This document shows positions 1-8,106 of a stretch of 64,000 bases of DNA, piece after piece. The number at the start of each line of letters is the position of its first letter. Position 1 is the first letter of the stretch. Source of the stretch: Chitinophagaceae bacterium UBA4411 (GTDB taxonomy: Bacteria; Bacteroidota; Bacteroidia; Chitinophagales; Chitinophagaceae); the NCBI GenBank assembly GCA_002400415.1, contig DGQP01000005.1:163640-227639 (forward strand), read 5' to 3'. The translations under genes were made by a program, and so were the position numbers. A model generated the notes under the pieces. The model was not told the DNA's origin. It saw only the letters and a program-made list of their open reading frames with translations, and did not search any database.

Positions 1-14
1 CGTTCACTACTGCT

Positions 15-45
15 GTCTGTGGTCCATCGTCTGTCGTCCGTGGTC
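15..45. repeat. Short GTC-rich internal repeat
   Basis: GTCTGTGGTC at 15-24 is followed by a longer variant at 29-45 (GTCTGTCGTCCGTGGTC). The stretch is low in complexity and lies directly downstream of the ftsX stop codon. Similar GTC/GTGGTC spacer repeats are, from memory, dispersed in Bacteroidota genomes. No function can be read from it. Confidence 0.4.
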
Positions 46-49
46 TTCT

Positions 50-922
50 CTAATACAAATCATCCAGCTTCATCCGCAAATACTTCAGCACACTGCGGTG
101 GGTACTGAATACTGTGATGCAGATACCGATAAAAATAAGGCCGGCGAAAAGAATGAACAGGCTGGTATTATCATGGGCAGCTTTCATCCAGGGAATGTAT
201 TTTTCAGCCACCATCACCAGGAACCAGATGGCCACTACGGCAATTACACCGCTGATGGCCCCGTTAATAATGGCTCTCACATTCATGGGTTTGGCAATGA
301 ACCAGCGGGTGGCTCCCACCATCTGCATGGTTTTTATCAGGAAACGGTTACTGAACATGGCCAGTTTGATGGTATTATCGATCAGGACGATTACCACAAT
401 CGTCATAAGAATTGCAATGGCCAGGAAAATGATGCTTGCTGTTTTAAGATTCTCATTCATCTTGCCCACCACAGCTTCGGGGTAGGCTACTTCACTCACA
501 TAAGTCTGCTGCTCCAGGTCGGTCCGGATAGCCTTCAGTGAATCAGTATTCAGGTACTCTTCCATTACTTTAAAGTCAATGCTGTTGGGGAGGGGGTTTT
601 CGGTCAGGATCTTGTCCCAGCCTTCGTTACCGTCTTTCAGGTATTTTTCTTTTGCCATCTCCTTGGTCACATACACATAGTTTTTGATATAGGGTTGGGC
701 GCCGAGGTAGGTCACCAGTGCCACACTGTCCTTGGGGTTCAGGTCGCCCCGCAGGTAGGCACTCACGGTTACATCATCCTTTAAATTCTTGACGATCTTA
801 TTGGCATTGATCACCAGCCACCCGATCACGCCTAAGAAGAACAGCACCAGCGTTACCCCCAGGATGGACATAAAATAGGAGGGTTTACCACGTTTGATAG
901 AAGCCTTTCCTGATTGAGACAT
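50..922 (-). CDS. ftsX: Cell division ABC permease FtsX
   Basis: This 290-residue inner membrane protein fits FtsX, the permease-like partner of the ATPase FtsE, which controls cell-wall hydrolases at the division site. A first membrane segment lies at about residues 17-39. An extracytoplasmic domain of about 115 residues follows, then three membrane segments near 160-182, 218-240 and 254-275. The cytoplasmic loop contains a KTMQMVGATRWFI motif, typical of the FtsX coupling region. FtsE is not visible in this window. The gene reads leftward and ends with TAG at 50-52. It is back to back with leuS, which reads rightward after about 400 bases. Confidence 0.9.
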   Translation of the reverse strand: MSQSGKASIKRGKPSYFMSILGVTLVLFFLGVIGWLVINANKIVKNLKDDVTVSAYLRGDLNPKDSVALVTYLGAQPYIKNYVYVTKEMAKEKYLKDGNEGWDKILTENPLPNSIDFKVMEEYLNTDSLKAIRTDLEQQTYVSEVAYPEAVVGKMNENLKTASIIFLAIAILMTIVVIVLIDNTIKLAMFSNRFLIKTMQMVGATRWFIAKPMNVRAIINGAISGVIAVVAIWFLVMVAEKYIPWMKAAHDNTSLFILFAGLIFIGICITVFSTHRSVLKYLRMKLDDLY

Positions 923-1323
923 GCGATAGAATTTTGAATTTTACGGGTTGCAGCAAAAATAGCAGTTTAAGGGCTACAATCAGTATTTTTGCCGCCCATC
1001 TTGCCTGCCGCAGGTAGGTTAAACGATTGCCACAGGCTCATATTGCCAGCTGTGGGAAAGATATTGTTAAAGAATTTTTAGCCAGCTCCGGTAACCCTGC
1101 TCATCGCCGGATACGATAATGGTATTCTTGCTACTCAGCTGGTAAAATAAAAGATGAGTAGCGAACCAGCCGGTGAAGGGTGCGACGCAACGAAGATGAG
1201 CAACGAACAGTAACCTGGTAACGCATAATAACAGCATATCATAAAATGAGTACAGAAGGTAAAAAAGGAAATGTTAGCAGCACCCCTTCAGGCCTGCCTG
1301 CCGGACAGGCGGGGGTTGGGGGC
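923..1323. other. ftsX-leuS divergent intergenic region with inverted repeats
   Basis: No convincing gene lies in this stretch of about 400 bases. A possible -7 box, TATTTTTG, is at 984-991 on the plus strand. A short palindromic repeat (CCTGCCGCAGG) lies near 1005-1016. Two nested inverted repeats follow: TGCTCATC (1098-1105) with GATGAGCA (1195-1202), and GCTACTCA (1130-1137) with TGAGTAGC (1155-1162). A second dispersed palindrome lies at 1290-1312. An in-frame ATG at 1246 could extend leuS into the region. Confidence 0.5.
1290..1312. repeat. Palindromic repeat at the leuS start
   Basis: The segment contains CCTGCC TGCCGGACA GGCGGG, an imperfect palindrome of a kind common in Bacteroidota genomes. 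Read in the leuS frame it encodes GLPAGQAG. It lies just upstream of the conserved LeuRS start at 1324. It is therefore either in the 5' untranslated region or inside a 26-residue N-terminal extension that starts at 1246. A related half-repeat occurs near 1005 and another near 21506. Confidence 0.6.
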
Positions 1324-4278
1324 ATGGAATACCAATTCAGGGATATTGAAAAGAAATGGCAGGAACAATGGAAAACATCCGGTGCCTATAAGGTGACCAA
1401 CGATTTCAGCAGGCCCAAATACTATGTGCTCGATATGTTCCCGTACCCGAGCGGGGCCGGGCTGCATGTGGGCCACCCGCTGGGCTATATCGCTTCGGAT
1501 ATTTACAGCCGCTACAAAAGACTGAAAGGATTTAATGTGCTGCACCCGATGGGCTTCGACAGTTTTGGTTTGCCTGCCGAACAATACGCACTTGATACGG
1601 GCCAGCACCCGGCTGAGACCACGAAGAAAAATATTGCCACCTTCAAATCACAATTGGATAATATCGGCTTTTGCTACGACTGGAGCCGCGAAGTGCAAAC
1701 CAGCGATCCTAACTATTACAAATGGACGCAATGGATATTTTTGCAACTGTTCAACAGCTATTATGATAAGAAGGAGAATAAGGCAAAACCGATTGCAGAG
1801 TTAGTAAAACAGTTTGAAACGGAGGGTTCATCCCCATTCTCCATTCTCCATTCTCCATTTACGGCTGACGAATGGAAGCAGTATGACGAAAAAACACAAC
1901 AGGATATTTTAATGAACCATCGCCTTGCTTTCAGCAAATACGGTGAAGTAAACTGGTGCGAAGCGCTGGGTACGGTACTGGCGAATGATGAAGTGGTGAA
2001 CGGCGTAAGTGAAAGAGGTGGTTTCCCGGTGGAGAAAAAGAAAATGCGGCAATGGTATCTGCGCATTACGGCCTATGCAGACCGTTTGCTGGAAGGGCTG
2101 GAAACGGTTGACTTCAGCGACAGCATGAAGGAAATGCAGCGCAACTGGATCGGTAAAAGCCAGGGAGCCGAAATGGACTTTGAAATAAAAGGCCATGCCA
2201 AAAAACTCACGGTGTATACCACGAGGCCCGATACCATTTTTGGTGTTGATTTTATGGTAGTGGCGCCGGAACATGAATTGGTGACCGAAATAACAACGCC
2301 TGAACAAAAAGAAGCGATTGATCAATACCTGCACTATGTAAAAAGCAGGAGCGACCGGGAACGCCAGTCCGAAGTAAAACAGATCACCGGTTGTTTTACC
2401 GGTTCCTATGCTGTTAATCCTTTTGATGGCCGGCAGATACCTATCTGGATCGCTGAATATGTACTCGCCGGTTATGGCACCGGGGCTATCATGGCCGTGC
2501 CCTGTGGTGACCAACGTGACTTTGCCTTCGCCCAGCATTTTAATATACCCGTCACCAATATCATTGGTGAACATTTCAATGGCGAAGAAGCCAACCCCAC
2601 CAAGGAAGCGACCCTGCAAAACAGCGGTTTTTTAAATGGCCTGCTGATGAAAGATGCGATTGGTGTGGCCATTAATAAAATTGAAGAACTGGGTATCGGC
2701 AAGCGGCAGGTGAATTATAAAATGCGGGATGCCGGTTTCAGCCGCCAGCGTTACTGGGGTGAGCCTTTCCCGATTGCCTGGAAAAATGGAATTGCGTGTC
2801 CGTTAGATGAAAAAGAATTGCCGTTACAGTTACCGCATGTGGAAAGCTATAAACCCGGGCCCGAAGGCCAGGGGCCTTTAGCCAATATCCCGGACTGGAT
2901 CAACCAGTTTGGGGCAGATATTGGCGGGCTTGAAACCAGCACCATGCCCGGCTATGCCGGTTCTTCCTGGTATTTTTTACGGTATATGGACCCGCATAAT
3001 GCCGAAACATTTTGCGACCGGAAATTATCGGATTACTGGAACCAGGTGGACCTGTATATCGGCGGCACCGAACATGCCGTAGGCCATTTGTTATACAGCC
3101 GCATGTGGACCAAAGTATTGTTTGATCTCGGTTATATCGGGCATGAGGAACCTTATAAACGATTGGTGAACCAGGGGATGATACAGGGGAGTAGTCGGTT
3201 TGTGTATCGACTTCTTATGTATTCAAAAGGATTAAGTGGAGATATTTTTTATGAAGAAAATACTTTGTTAGCAACAGTATTTATTTCAAAGTATTGGTAT
3301 GAGAGAATTAATATAAATGAAGATATATCTACTTATAATGAGATTAAAGCCTTGATTATTGCTAATTATCCTGAAAGATTTCCATTGCTTAAAGAGAATT
3401 CTCGAATAACACAATGGTCATTTGCTCCAATTCATGTTGATGTAAATATTGTCGATGGATTTGAGTTAGATATACAAGCGTTTAGAAAATCAAGATCTGA
3501 GTATGAAAACGCAGAATTTATTTTGGAAGACGGTAAATATATCTGCGGCTCCGAAGTAGAAAAAATGTCCAAGTCAAAATACAACACGGTTAATCCGGAT
3601 GTATTAGTGGCTAAATACGGCGCCGACACCTTCCGCATGTATGAAATGTTCCTCGGCCCGGTGGAAATGAGCAAGCCCTGGGATACCAAGGGTATTGAAG
3701 GGGTGCACCGCTTTTTGAAAAAACTCTGGCGTTTGTTCAATGATGAAGTGAAAGGGCCAATCTGGACGACCACAGCTCCCTCTCCTGCGGAGAGGGCGGG
3801 GGGAGAGGCTCCTACGGATGCCGAGTTGAAAGTATTGCACAAAACCATCAAACAGATTGAAGAAGTAACCGAACGCTTCAGTTTCAATACTGGTGTCAGT
3901 GGTTTTATGATCGCCGTAAATGAGCTCACCGATCTGAAATGCCATAAAAAAGAAGTACTGGAACAATTGCTCATCCTGCTTACACCGTATGCGCCGCATA
4001 TTGCAGAAGAACTCTGGTCGCAGTTGGGCAACAGCGGCAGCATCCTGGATGCCGGCTACCCGAAATTTGAAGCAAAGTATGTAACGGAAAGCAGCAAGGA
4101 ATACCCGGTGTCCATCAATGGCAAAACAAGGACCACGATGGATATAGCACTGGATGCCACGCAGGAAGAAGTGGAGAAATTAGTACTGGCTAATGAAGTG
4201 GTGCAGAAATGGATTGAAGGCAAGCCGGTTAAAAAATTCATTTTTGTGAAAGGGAAGATGGTGAATGTGGTGATATAA
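1324..4278 (+). CDS. leuS: Leucyl-tRNA synthetase with extra in-frame inserts
   Basis: This class I enzyme charges tRNA-Leu with leucine. Counting from the upstream ATG at 1246, the HIGH-type motif is HVGH (residues 74-77) and KMSKS is at 773-777. The editing domain lies between them and the anticodon-binding domain follows. I place the start at 1324 because MEYQFRDIEKKW is the usual Bacteroidota N-terminus. The upstream ATG would add 26 residues that include a dispersed palindrome. Three further oddities are seen: a CATTCTC triplet repeat encoding SPFSILHSPF (near 1835-1859), a repeat-derived segment encoding APSPAERAGGEAP (near 3775-3815), and a very AT-rich block before KMSKS. The frame stays open throughout, so the enzyme is probably functional. 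Confidence 0.95.
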   Translation: MEYQFRDIEKKWQEQWKTSGAYKVTNDFSRPKYYVLDMFPYPSGAGLHVGHPLGYIASDIYSRYKRLKGFNVLHPMGFDSFGLPAEQYALDTGQHPAETTKKNIATFKSQLDNIGFCYDWSREVQTSDPNYYKWTQWIFLQLFNSYYDKKENKAKPIAELVKQFETEGSSPFSILHSPFTADEWKQYDEKTQQDILMNHRLAFSKYGEVNWCEALGTVLANDEVVNGVSERGGFPVEKKKMRQWYLRITAYADRLLEGLETVDFSDSMKEMQRNWIGKSQGAEMDFEIKGHAKKLTVYTTRPDTIFGVDFMVVAPEHELVTEITTPEQKEAIDQYLHYVKSRSDRERQSEVKQITGCFTGSYAVNPFDGRQIPIWIAEYVLAGYGTGAIMAVPCGDQRDFAFAQHFNIPVTNIIGEHFNGEEANPTKEATLQNSGFLNGLLMKDAIGVAINKIEELGIGKRQVNYKMRDAGFSRQRYWGEPFPIAWKNGIACPLDEKELPLQLPHVESYKPGPEGQGPLANIPDWINQFGADIGGLETSTMPGYAGSSWYFLRYMDPHNAETFCDRKLSDYWNQVDLYIGGTEHAVGHLLYSRMWTKVLFDLGYIGHEEPYKRLVNQGMIQGSSRFVYRLLMYSKGLSGDIFYEENTLLATVFISKYWYERININEDISTYNEIKALIIANYPERFPLLKENSRITQWSFAPIHVDVNIVDGFELDIQAFRKSRSEYENAEFILEDGKYICGSEVEKMSKSKYNTVNPDVLVAKYGADTFRMYEMFLGPVEMSKPWDTKGIEGVHRFLKKLWRLFNDEVKGPIWTTTAPSPAERAGGEAPTDAELKVLHKTIKQIEEVTERFSFNTGVSGFMIAVNELTDLKCHKKEVLEQLLILLTPYAPHIAEELWSQLGNSGSILDAGYPKFEAKYVTESSKEYPVSINGKTRTTMDIALDATQEEVEKLVLANEVVQKWIEGKPVKKFIFVKGKMVNVVI
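1835..1859 (+). repeat. Heptamer CATTCTC tandem repeat in leuS
   Basis: Three perfect copies of CATTCTC (1835-1855) are followed by a partial CATT, all read in frame inside leuS. The peptide they encode, around SSPFSILHSPF, is low in complexity and sits between recognisable synthetase segments. It looks like a repeat-expansion insert in a surface loop. Confidence 0.7.
3778..3812 (+). repeat. Dispersed hairpin repeat in leuS frame
   Basis: CCCTCTCC (3778-3785) and GGAGAGGG (3789-3796) form a perfect 8-bp inverted repeat around TGC, followed by a GGGGGGAGAGG tail. Repeats of this kind are, from memory, dispersed between genes in Bacteroidota. Here the repeat lies inside leuS and is translated as part of a PSPAERAGGEA segment. 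Confidence 0.6.
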
Positions 4279-4302
4279 TTAGTAGTAATAAAACTGTCGT
4301 AT

Positions 4303-4806
4303 ATGAAACCGGTTGTATACTCCCTGCTGGCGCTGTGCTTTCTTTTTTCATCCTGCGAGGTAAAGATCAAAACAGGAGAAACTGAAAAGAAAGCCGGTAA
4401 ATTCCGGAACGGGATTGCCATTAAAGAAAACGGGCTGAAAGTGTCGGAAGCTTATCTCGTGTATGATGAGGACGGGTCGCTGGTTTCGAATGATAATATC
4501 ACCGATGTGGACAAGAAAGTGCGGCTGAAACTGGAGATCAGCGGCTGGCAGGAAGAGAATGGGAAAGTGCTGTTGGGTGCATCCGAAAAAGTGTCCACCA
4601 ATGAAGGAGAAACTTTTTTGAACCGGGATGATCTTTTTGAATCCTATACGGATGGTGTGAGTGCGGAGGATGCCAGGCAAATATCCTTAACAGTAGTAAT
4701 CTCAAGGATCGATAAAATCTATGATCATTTCCTCGTGGAGTTCCGGGTTTGGGACAAAAGAACCAATAAAGATATTACCGGCTCTTATGAGCTGCACCTG
4801 AAATGA
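4303..4806 (+). CDS. Small lipoprotein of unknown function
   Basis: This 167-residue protein starts with a typical lipoprotein signal (MKPVVYSLLALCFLFSSCEV), with the acylated cysteine at about residue 19. The rest is soluble and polar and probably beta-rich. It contains a phrase on dimensioned acidic segments (VYDEDGSLVSNDN) but no domain I recognise. It begins 24 bases after the leuS stop and may be cotranscribed with it. Function is unknown. Confidence 0.75.
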   Translation: MKPVVYSLLALCFLFSSCEVKIKTGETEKKAGKFRNGIAIKENGLKVSEAYLVYDEDGSLVSNDNITDVDKKVRLKLEISGWQEENGKVLLGASEKVSTNEGETFLNRDDLFESYTDGVSAEDARQISLTVVISRIDKIYDHFLVEFRVWDKRTNKDITGSYELHLK

Positions 4807-4908
4807 CGGCTAACAGACACCCCGGTTGTCACAACGGCCAGCTTTTTTACCAGCGGTGAATGCCGGCAATGGTTTAGTGTGTAATTTGAAAACTCTAAAC
4901 CACTTTTC

Positions 4909-7900
4909 ATGAAGTATATAATCTCTGTTCTCGCCATTACAGCTTCTTTATGGCTGCCGGCGCAGGAAAAAACAGCTTATTTCTTATCCACTCCCTCTCT
5001 TACGCCTGATGGCCAAACCGTCATCTTTAGTTTTGAAGGTGACCTGTGGACCGCATCCGTAAAAGATAAACAGGCCACAAGGCTGACGGCCATGCAGGGT
5101 TATGAAAGCAATCCCCGGGTTTCTCCTGACGGAAAATGGATCGCTTTTACGGGAAGACAATATGGTAATGCAGATGTGTTTGTGGTGCCGGTCAGCGGTG
5201 GCGAAGTAAAACAAATAACCTGGCACAGCAGCAATGATGAAGTAACCAGCTGGAGCTGGGATTCAAAATATATTTACTTCAACAGCGGACGGATGGGACA
5301 GGTGGCCGGTTTTAAAGTGAGTGCAGATGGCGGCACGCCGGTTCGTGTATTCGGGAACTATTTTTTCCAGTACGATCATAACCTCGTGGAGCATCCCAGT
5401 AGTGGCGAAATATTTTTTAATGATACCTGGGAAAGCAGTAACCAGGTACAGCGAAAAAGGTATAAAGGACCGTTTAACCCGGATATACAATCGTATAACC
5501 TGAAAACAAAGCAGTATAAGAAATATACGGACTGGGAAGGAAAGGACTTTGCAACCACGATTGATAAGAACGGTAATATCTATTTTATTTCGGACGAGGC
5601 CAACGGGGAGTATAATCTTTATACGATAGACAATGGCAGGAAAAAAGCGCTGACCCGCTTTTCTTCTTCCATAAAAACACCGGTGGTCAATGCCAATGGC
5701 GGCAAGATCATATTTGAAAAAGATTACCAGTTGTGGCTCTATGATGTGAAATCGGATAAAGAGACCAAACTGGATATTGCGATCATACGTAATAATATTT
5801 TGCCGCAGGAAAAAGATTTTGATGTAAAGAGCAATATCACCGCTTTTGATGTTTCGCCGGATGGAAAGAAACTGGCATTTGTGTCAAGGGGTGAGGTATT
5901 TGTCAGTGATATCGAAGGGAAATTCATTAAAATGATCAACCGCGGTTCAGCAGAAAGGGCAAGGGAGATCAAATGGATGAGTGATAATAAAACCTTACTC
6001 TTTAACCAGACACTCGAAGGGTATACCAACTGGTACACGATAGCGGCGGACGGAACCGGCGCCCTGAAGCAACTAACCGGCGATAAAATGAATAACAGGG
6101 CCATCAGCTTCAATAAAAAAAGGGACAAGGCTGTTTACTTAAGCGGTCGCGGGGAAGTAAGGGTGATGGACCTGAAAACACTACAAAGTAAAACAGTGGC
6201 AAAGGATGAGATATGGGGTTTTCAATACAGCGACCCCGGTTTTTCGCCCAATGATGAATATGTACTCTTTACCGCCATGCGGAATTTTGAACAGGATATC
6301 TTTATTCATAACCTGAAAGAAAATAAGACCATCAACATTACCAATACAGGTGTTACGGAATCTGATCCGTTCTGGTCGGGTGATGGGAAATATATTTTCT
6401 TCACGTCACAGCGTTTAAAACCATCCTACCCGTTTGGTATGGCCAATGCAAAAGTGTACCGCATGCCATTGGATAAACTGGATGAGCCGTTCCGGATAGA
6501 CAAATTCAACGAGCTGTTTAAAGAAGAGAAAAAAGACACTTCTAAAAAAGTAACAGCTGCTGCAAACAGTGACAGCAAACCTATTACCATCGACCTGGAC
6601 AGGATTATGGAAAGATTAGAACAGGTGAGCCCATCTTTCGGCGCCCAGTTTCTCCAGTATGTGTACCAGAAAGGAGAGAAAACCAGTGTGCTGTACACGA
6701 GCAACCACGGTGAAGGCAGAAATGCATTATGGAAAACAGTGATCGAGCCTTTTGAACAAAACAAAACAGAAAAAATCGCCGGTACGGACCTGAGTTTCAA
6801 TTTTAATGTTACCGAGGTAAACGATAAATTATACGTCTTACTGAACGGGAATATTAATAAACTGAACCTGGACGCTAACAAGGTTGATCTGATCAATATC
6901 GGGTACACATTCCGCCGGAATCTATCGGAAGAATTCAGCCAGATGTTTGAAGAGGCCTGGGCACAGATGGAAGAGAACTATTATGATGAAAACTTCCATG
7001 GACTCAACTGGAAAAAGACCAAAGATTATTACCAGCGCTTTATTCCGTATCTGAACAACAGGGCAGACCTGCGGATATTATTAAACGATATGCTGGGTGA
7101 ACTAAACTCTTCTCACCAGGGCTTTAGTTCTTTTGGCAGTGATGAAACAATCACCCTGAGCAACCGTACAATGGAAACGGGGATCATCTTCGAAGATACC
7201 GATCCGTATAAAGTGAAATATGTGGTTAAAAGATCGGCAGCTGAAAAAAAATCAATTGATATCAGGGCCGGGGATATACTGGTGAAAGTGAATGATGAAG
7301 CAGTGGATAAAGGCAAAGACCGTAATTACTATTTCACAAAGCCATCATTGGATAATGAACTGGAACTGACTTTTGACCGGGCAGGCCAGGTGATCACGGT
7401 AAAGATCCATCCGCAATCTTCAATCTTTACTAACCTCTATGATGAATGGATAGACAATAACCAGAAAAGGGTGGATGAAAAAGGGAAAGGAAGAATTGCT
7501 TATGGTTATATGAAAAATATGGGACAGTCGGAACTCGAGCAGTTCATTATTGATATGACACAGGAACTGAACAATAAGGATGCACTGATCTTTGACCTGC
7601 GTTACAACACAGGAGGTAATGTACATGATGAAGTATTAAAATTCCTTTCACAGAAAACTTACCTGCAATGGAAATACCGGGAAGGGAAATTATCACCACA
7701 ATCCAATTTTGCGCCGGCAGATAAGCCCATTATCCTGCTGATCAATGAACAATCACTCAGTGATGCAGAAATGACCTCGCAGGGATTTAAAGCATTAAAA
7801 CTGGGAACCATCATTGGTAATGGCACTTACCGCTGGATCATTTTTACCAGCGGGGTGGGTTTGGTAGATGGCTCTTTTGTTCGCATGCCGGGCTGGGGTT

Positions 7901-8043
7901 GCTACAGCCTGGATGGAAAAGACCTGGAGATGAATGGTGTGCAGCCGGATATCCCGGTGATCAACAGCTTTGATGACAAACTTAATGGCCGGGACCCGCA
8001 ATTGGACAGGGCTATTGAAGAGATATTAAAGAAGCTGAAGTAA
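4909..8043 (+). CDS. Secreted tricorn-type S41 protease
   Basis: This 1044-residue exported protein has a signal peptide (about residues 1-18) and a TolB/WD40-like beta-propeller from about 25 to 520 with repeated SPDG-type strands. A second, variable beta-rich part follows, then a core-1 helical domain near 690-760, a PDZ domain near 770-850 and a C-terminal S41 protease domain. Tricorn-like active-site residues are visible: S735-H736 in SSHQGF, S951-D952 in SLSDAEM, and E1007. The 55-residue spacing from D952 to E1007 is close to that in archaeal tricorn. The protein probably degrades oligopeptides in the periplasm or outside the cell. A hairpin terminator follows. Confidence 0.9.
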   Translation: MKYIISVLAITASLWLPAQEKTAYFLSTPSLTPDGQTVIFSFEGDLWTASVKDKQATRLTAMQGYESNPRVSPDGKWIAFTGRQYGNADVFVVPVSGGEVKQITWHSSNDEVTSWSWDSKYIYFNSGRMGQVAGFKVSADGGTPVRVFGNYFFQYDHNLVEHPSSGEIFFNDTWESSNQVQRKRYKGPFNPDIQSYNLKTKQYKKYTDWEGKDFATTIDKNGNIYFISDEANGEYNLYTIDNGRKKALTRFSSSIKTPVVNANGGKIIFEKDYQLWLYDVKSDKETKLDIAIIRNNILPQEKDFDVKSNITAFDVSPDGKKLAFVSRGEVFVSDIEGKFIKMINRGSAERAREIKWMSDNKTLLFNQTLEGYTNWYTIAADGTGALKQLTGDKMNNRAISFNKKRDKAVYLSGRGEVRVMDLKTLQSKTVAKDEIWGFQYSDPGFSPNDEYVLFTAMRNFEQDIFIHNLKENKTINITNTGVTESDPFWSGDGKYIFFTSQRLKPSYPFGMANAKVYRMPLDKLDEPFRIDKFNELFKEEKKDTSKKVTAAANSDSKPITIDLDRIMERLEQVSPSFGAQFLQYVYQKGEKTSVLYTSNHGEGRNALWKTVIEPFEQNKTEKIAGTDLSFNFNVTEVNDKLYVLLNGNINKLNLDANKVDLINIGYTFRRNLSEEFSQMFEEAWAQMEENYYDENFHGLNWKKTKDYYQRFIPYLNNRADLRILLNDMLGELNSSHQGFSSFGSDETITLSNRTMETGIIFEDTDPYKVKYVVKRSAAEKKSIDIRAGDILVKVNDEAVDKGKDRNYYFTKPSLDNELELTFDRAGQVITVKIHPQSSIFTNLYDEWIDNNQKRVDEKGKGRIAYGYMKNMGQSELEQFIIDMTQELNNKDALIFDLRYNTGGNVHDEVLKFLSQKTYLQWKYREGKLSPQSNFAPADKPIILLINEQSLSDAEMTSQGFKALKLGTIIGNGTYRWIIFTSGVGLVDGSFVRMPGWGCYSLDGKDLEMNGVQPDIPVINSFDDKLNGRDPQLDRAIEEILKKLK

Positions 8044-8066
8044 AAAGTAATAATAAAGTTGGCAGG

Positions 8067-8101
8067 CAGGTGCGGCGTTTTGCTGCACCTGTTCTATTTT
8101 T
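8067..8101 (+). terminator. Hairpin terminator after the tricorn-like gene
   Basis: A 10-bp stem, CAGGTGCGGC with GCTGCACCTG (8067-8076 and 8082-8091, one G-T pair), closes a GTTTT-type loop. It is followed by TTCTATTTTT. The next gene starts only about 6 bases later, so it must use a promoter within or upstream of this site, or depend on readthrough. Confidence 0.7.
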
Positions 8102-8106
8102 AACAC

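Noticed and set aside
1246..1323. leuS starting at 1246
   Set aside because: The added 26 residues include a dispersed palindrome and do not match LeuRS. The start at 1324 fits the family better, although the earlier start is not excluded.
3190..3545. A frameshift or mobile insertion inside leuS
   Set aside because: The frame stays open, the block contains recognisable LeuRS sequence near its end, and no target-site duplication or inverted ends were seen. Domain replacement is more likely.
4818..4850. CCGGTTGT/ACAACGG hairpin after the small lipoprotein gene
   Set aside because: The loop is a single base, so the stem cannot form as drawn. The nearby T run alone is not enough.
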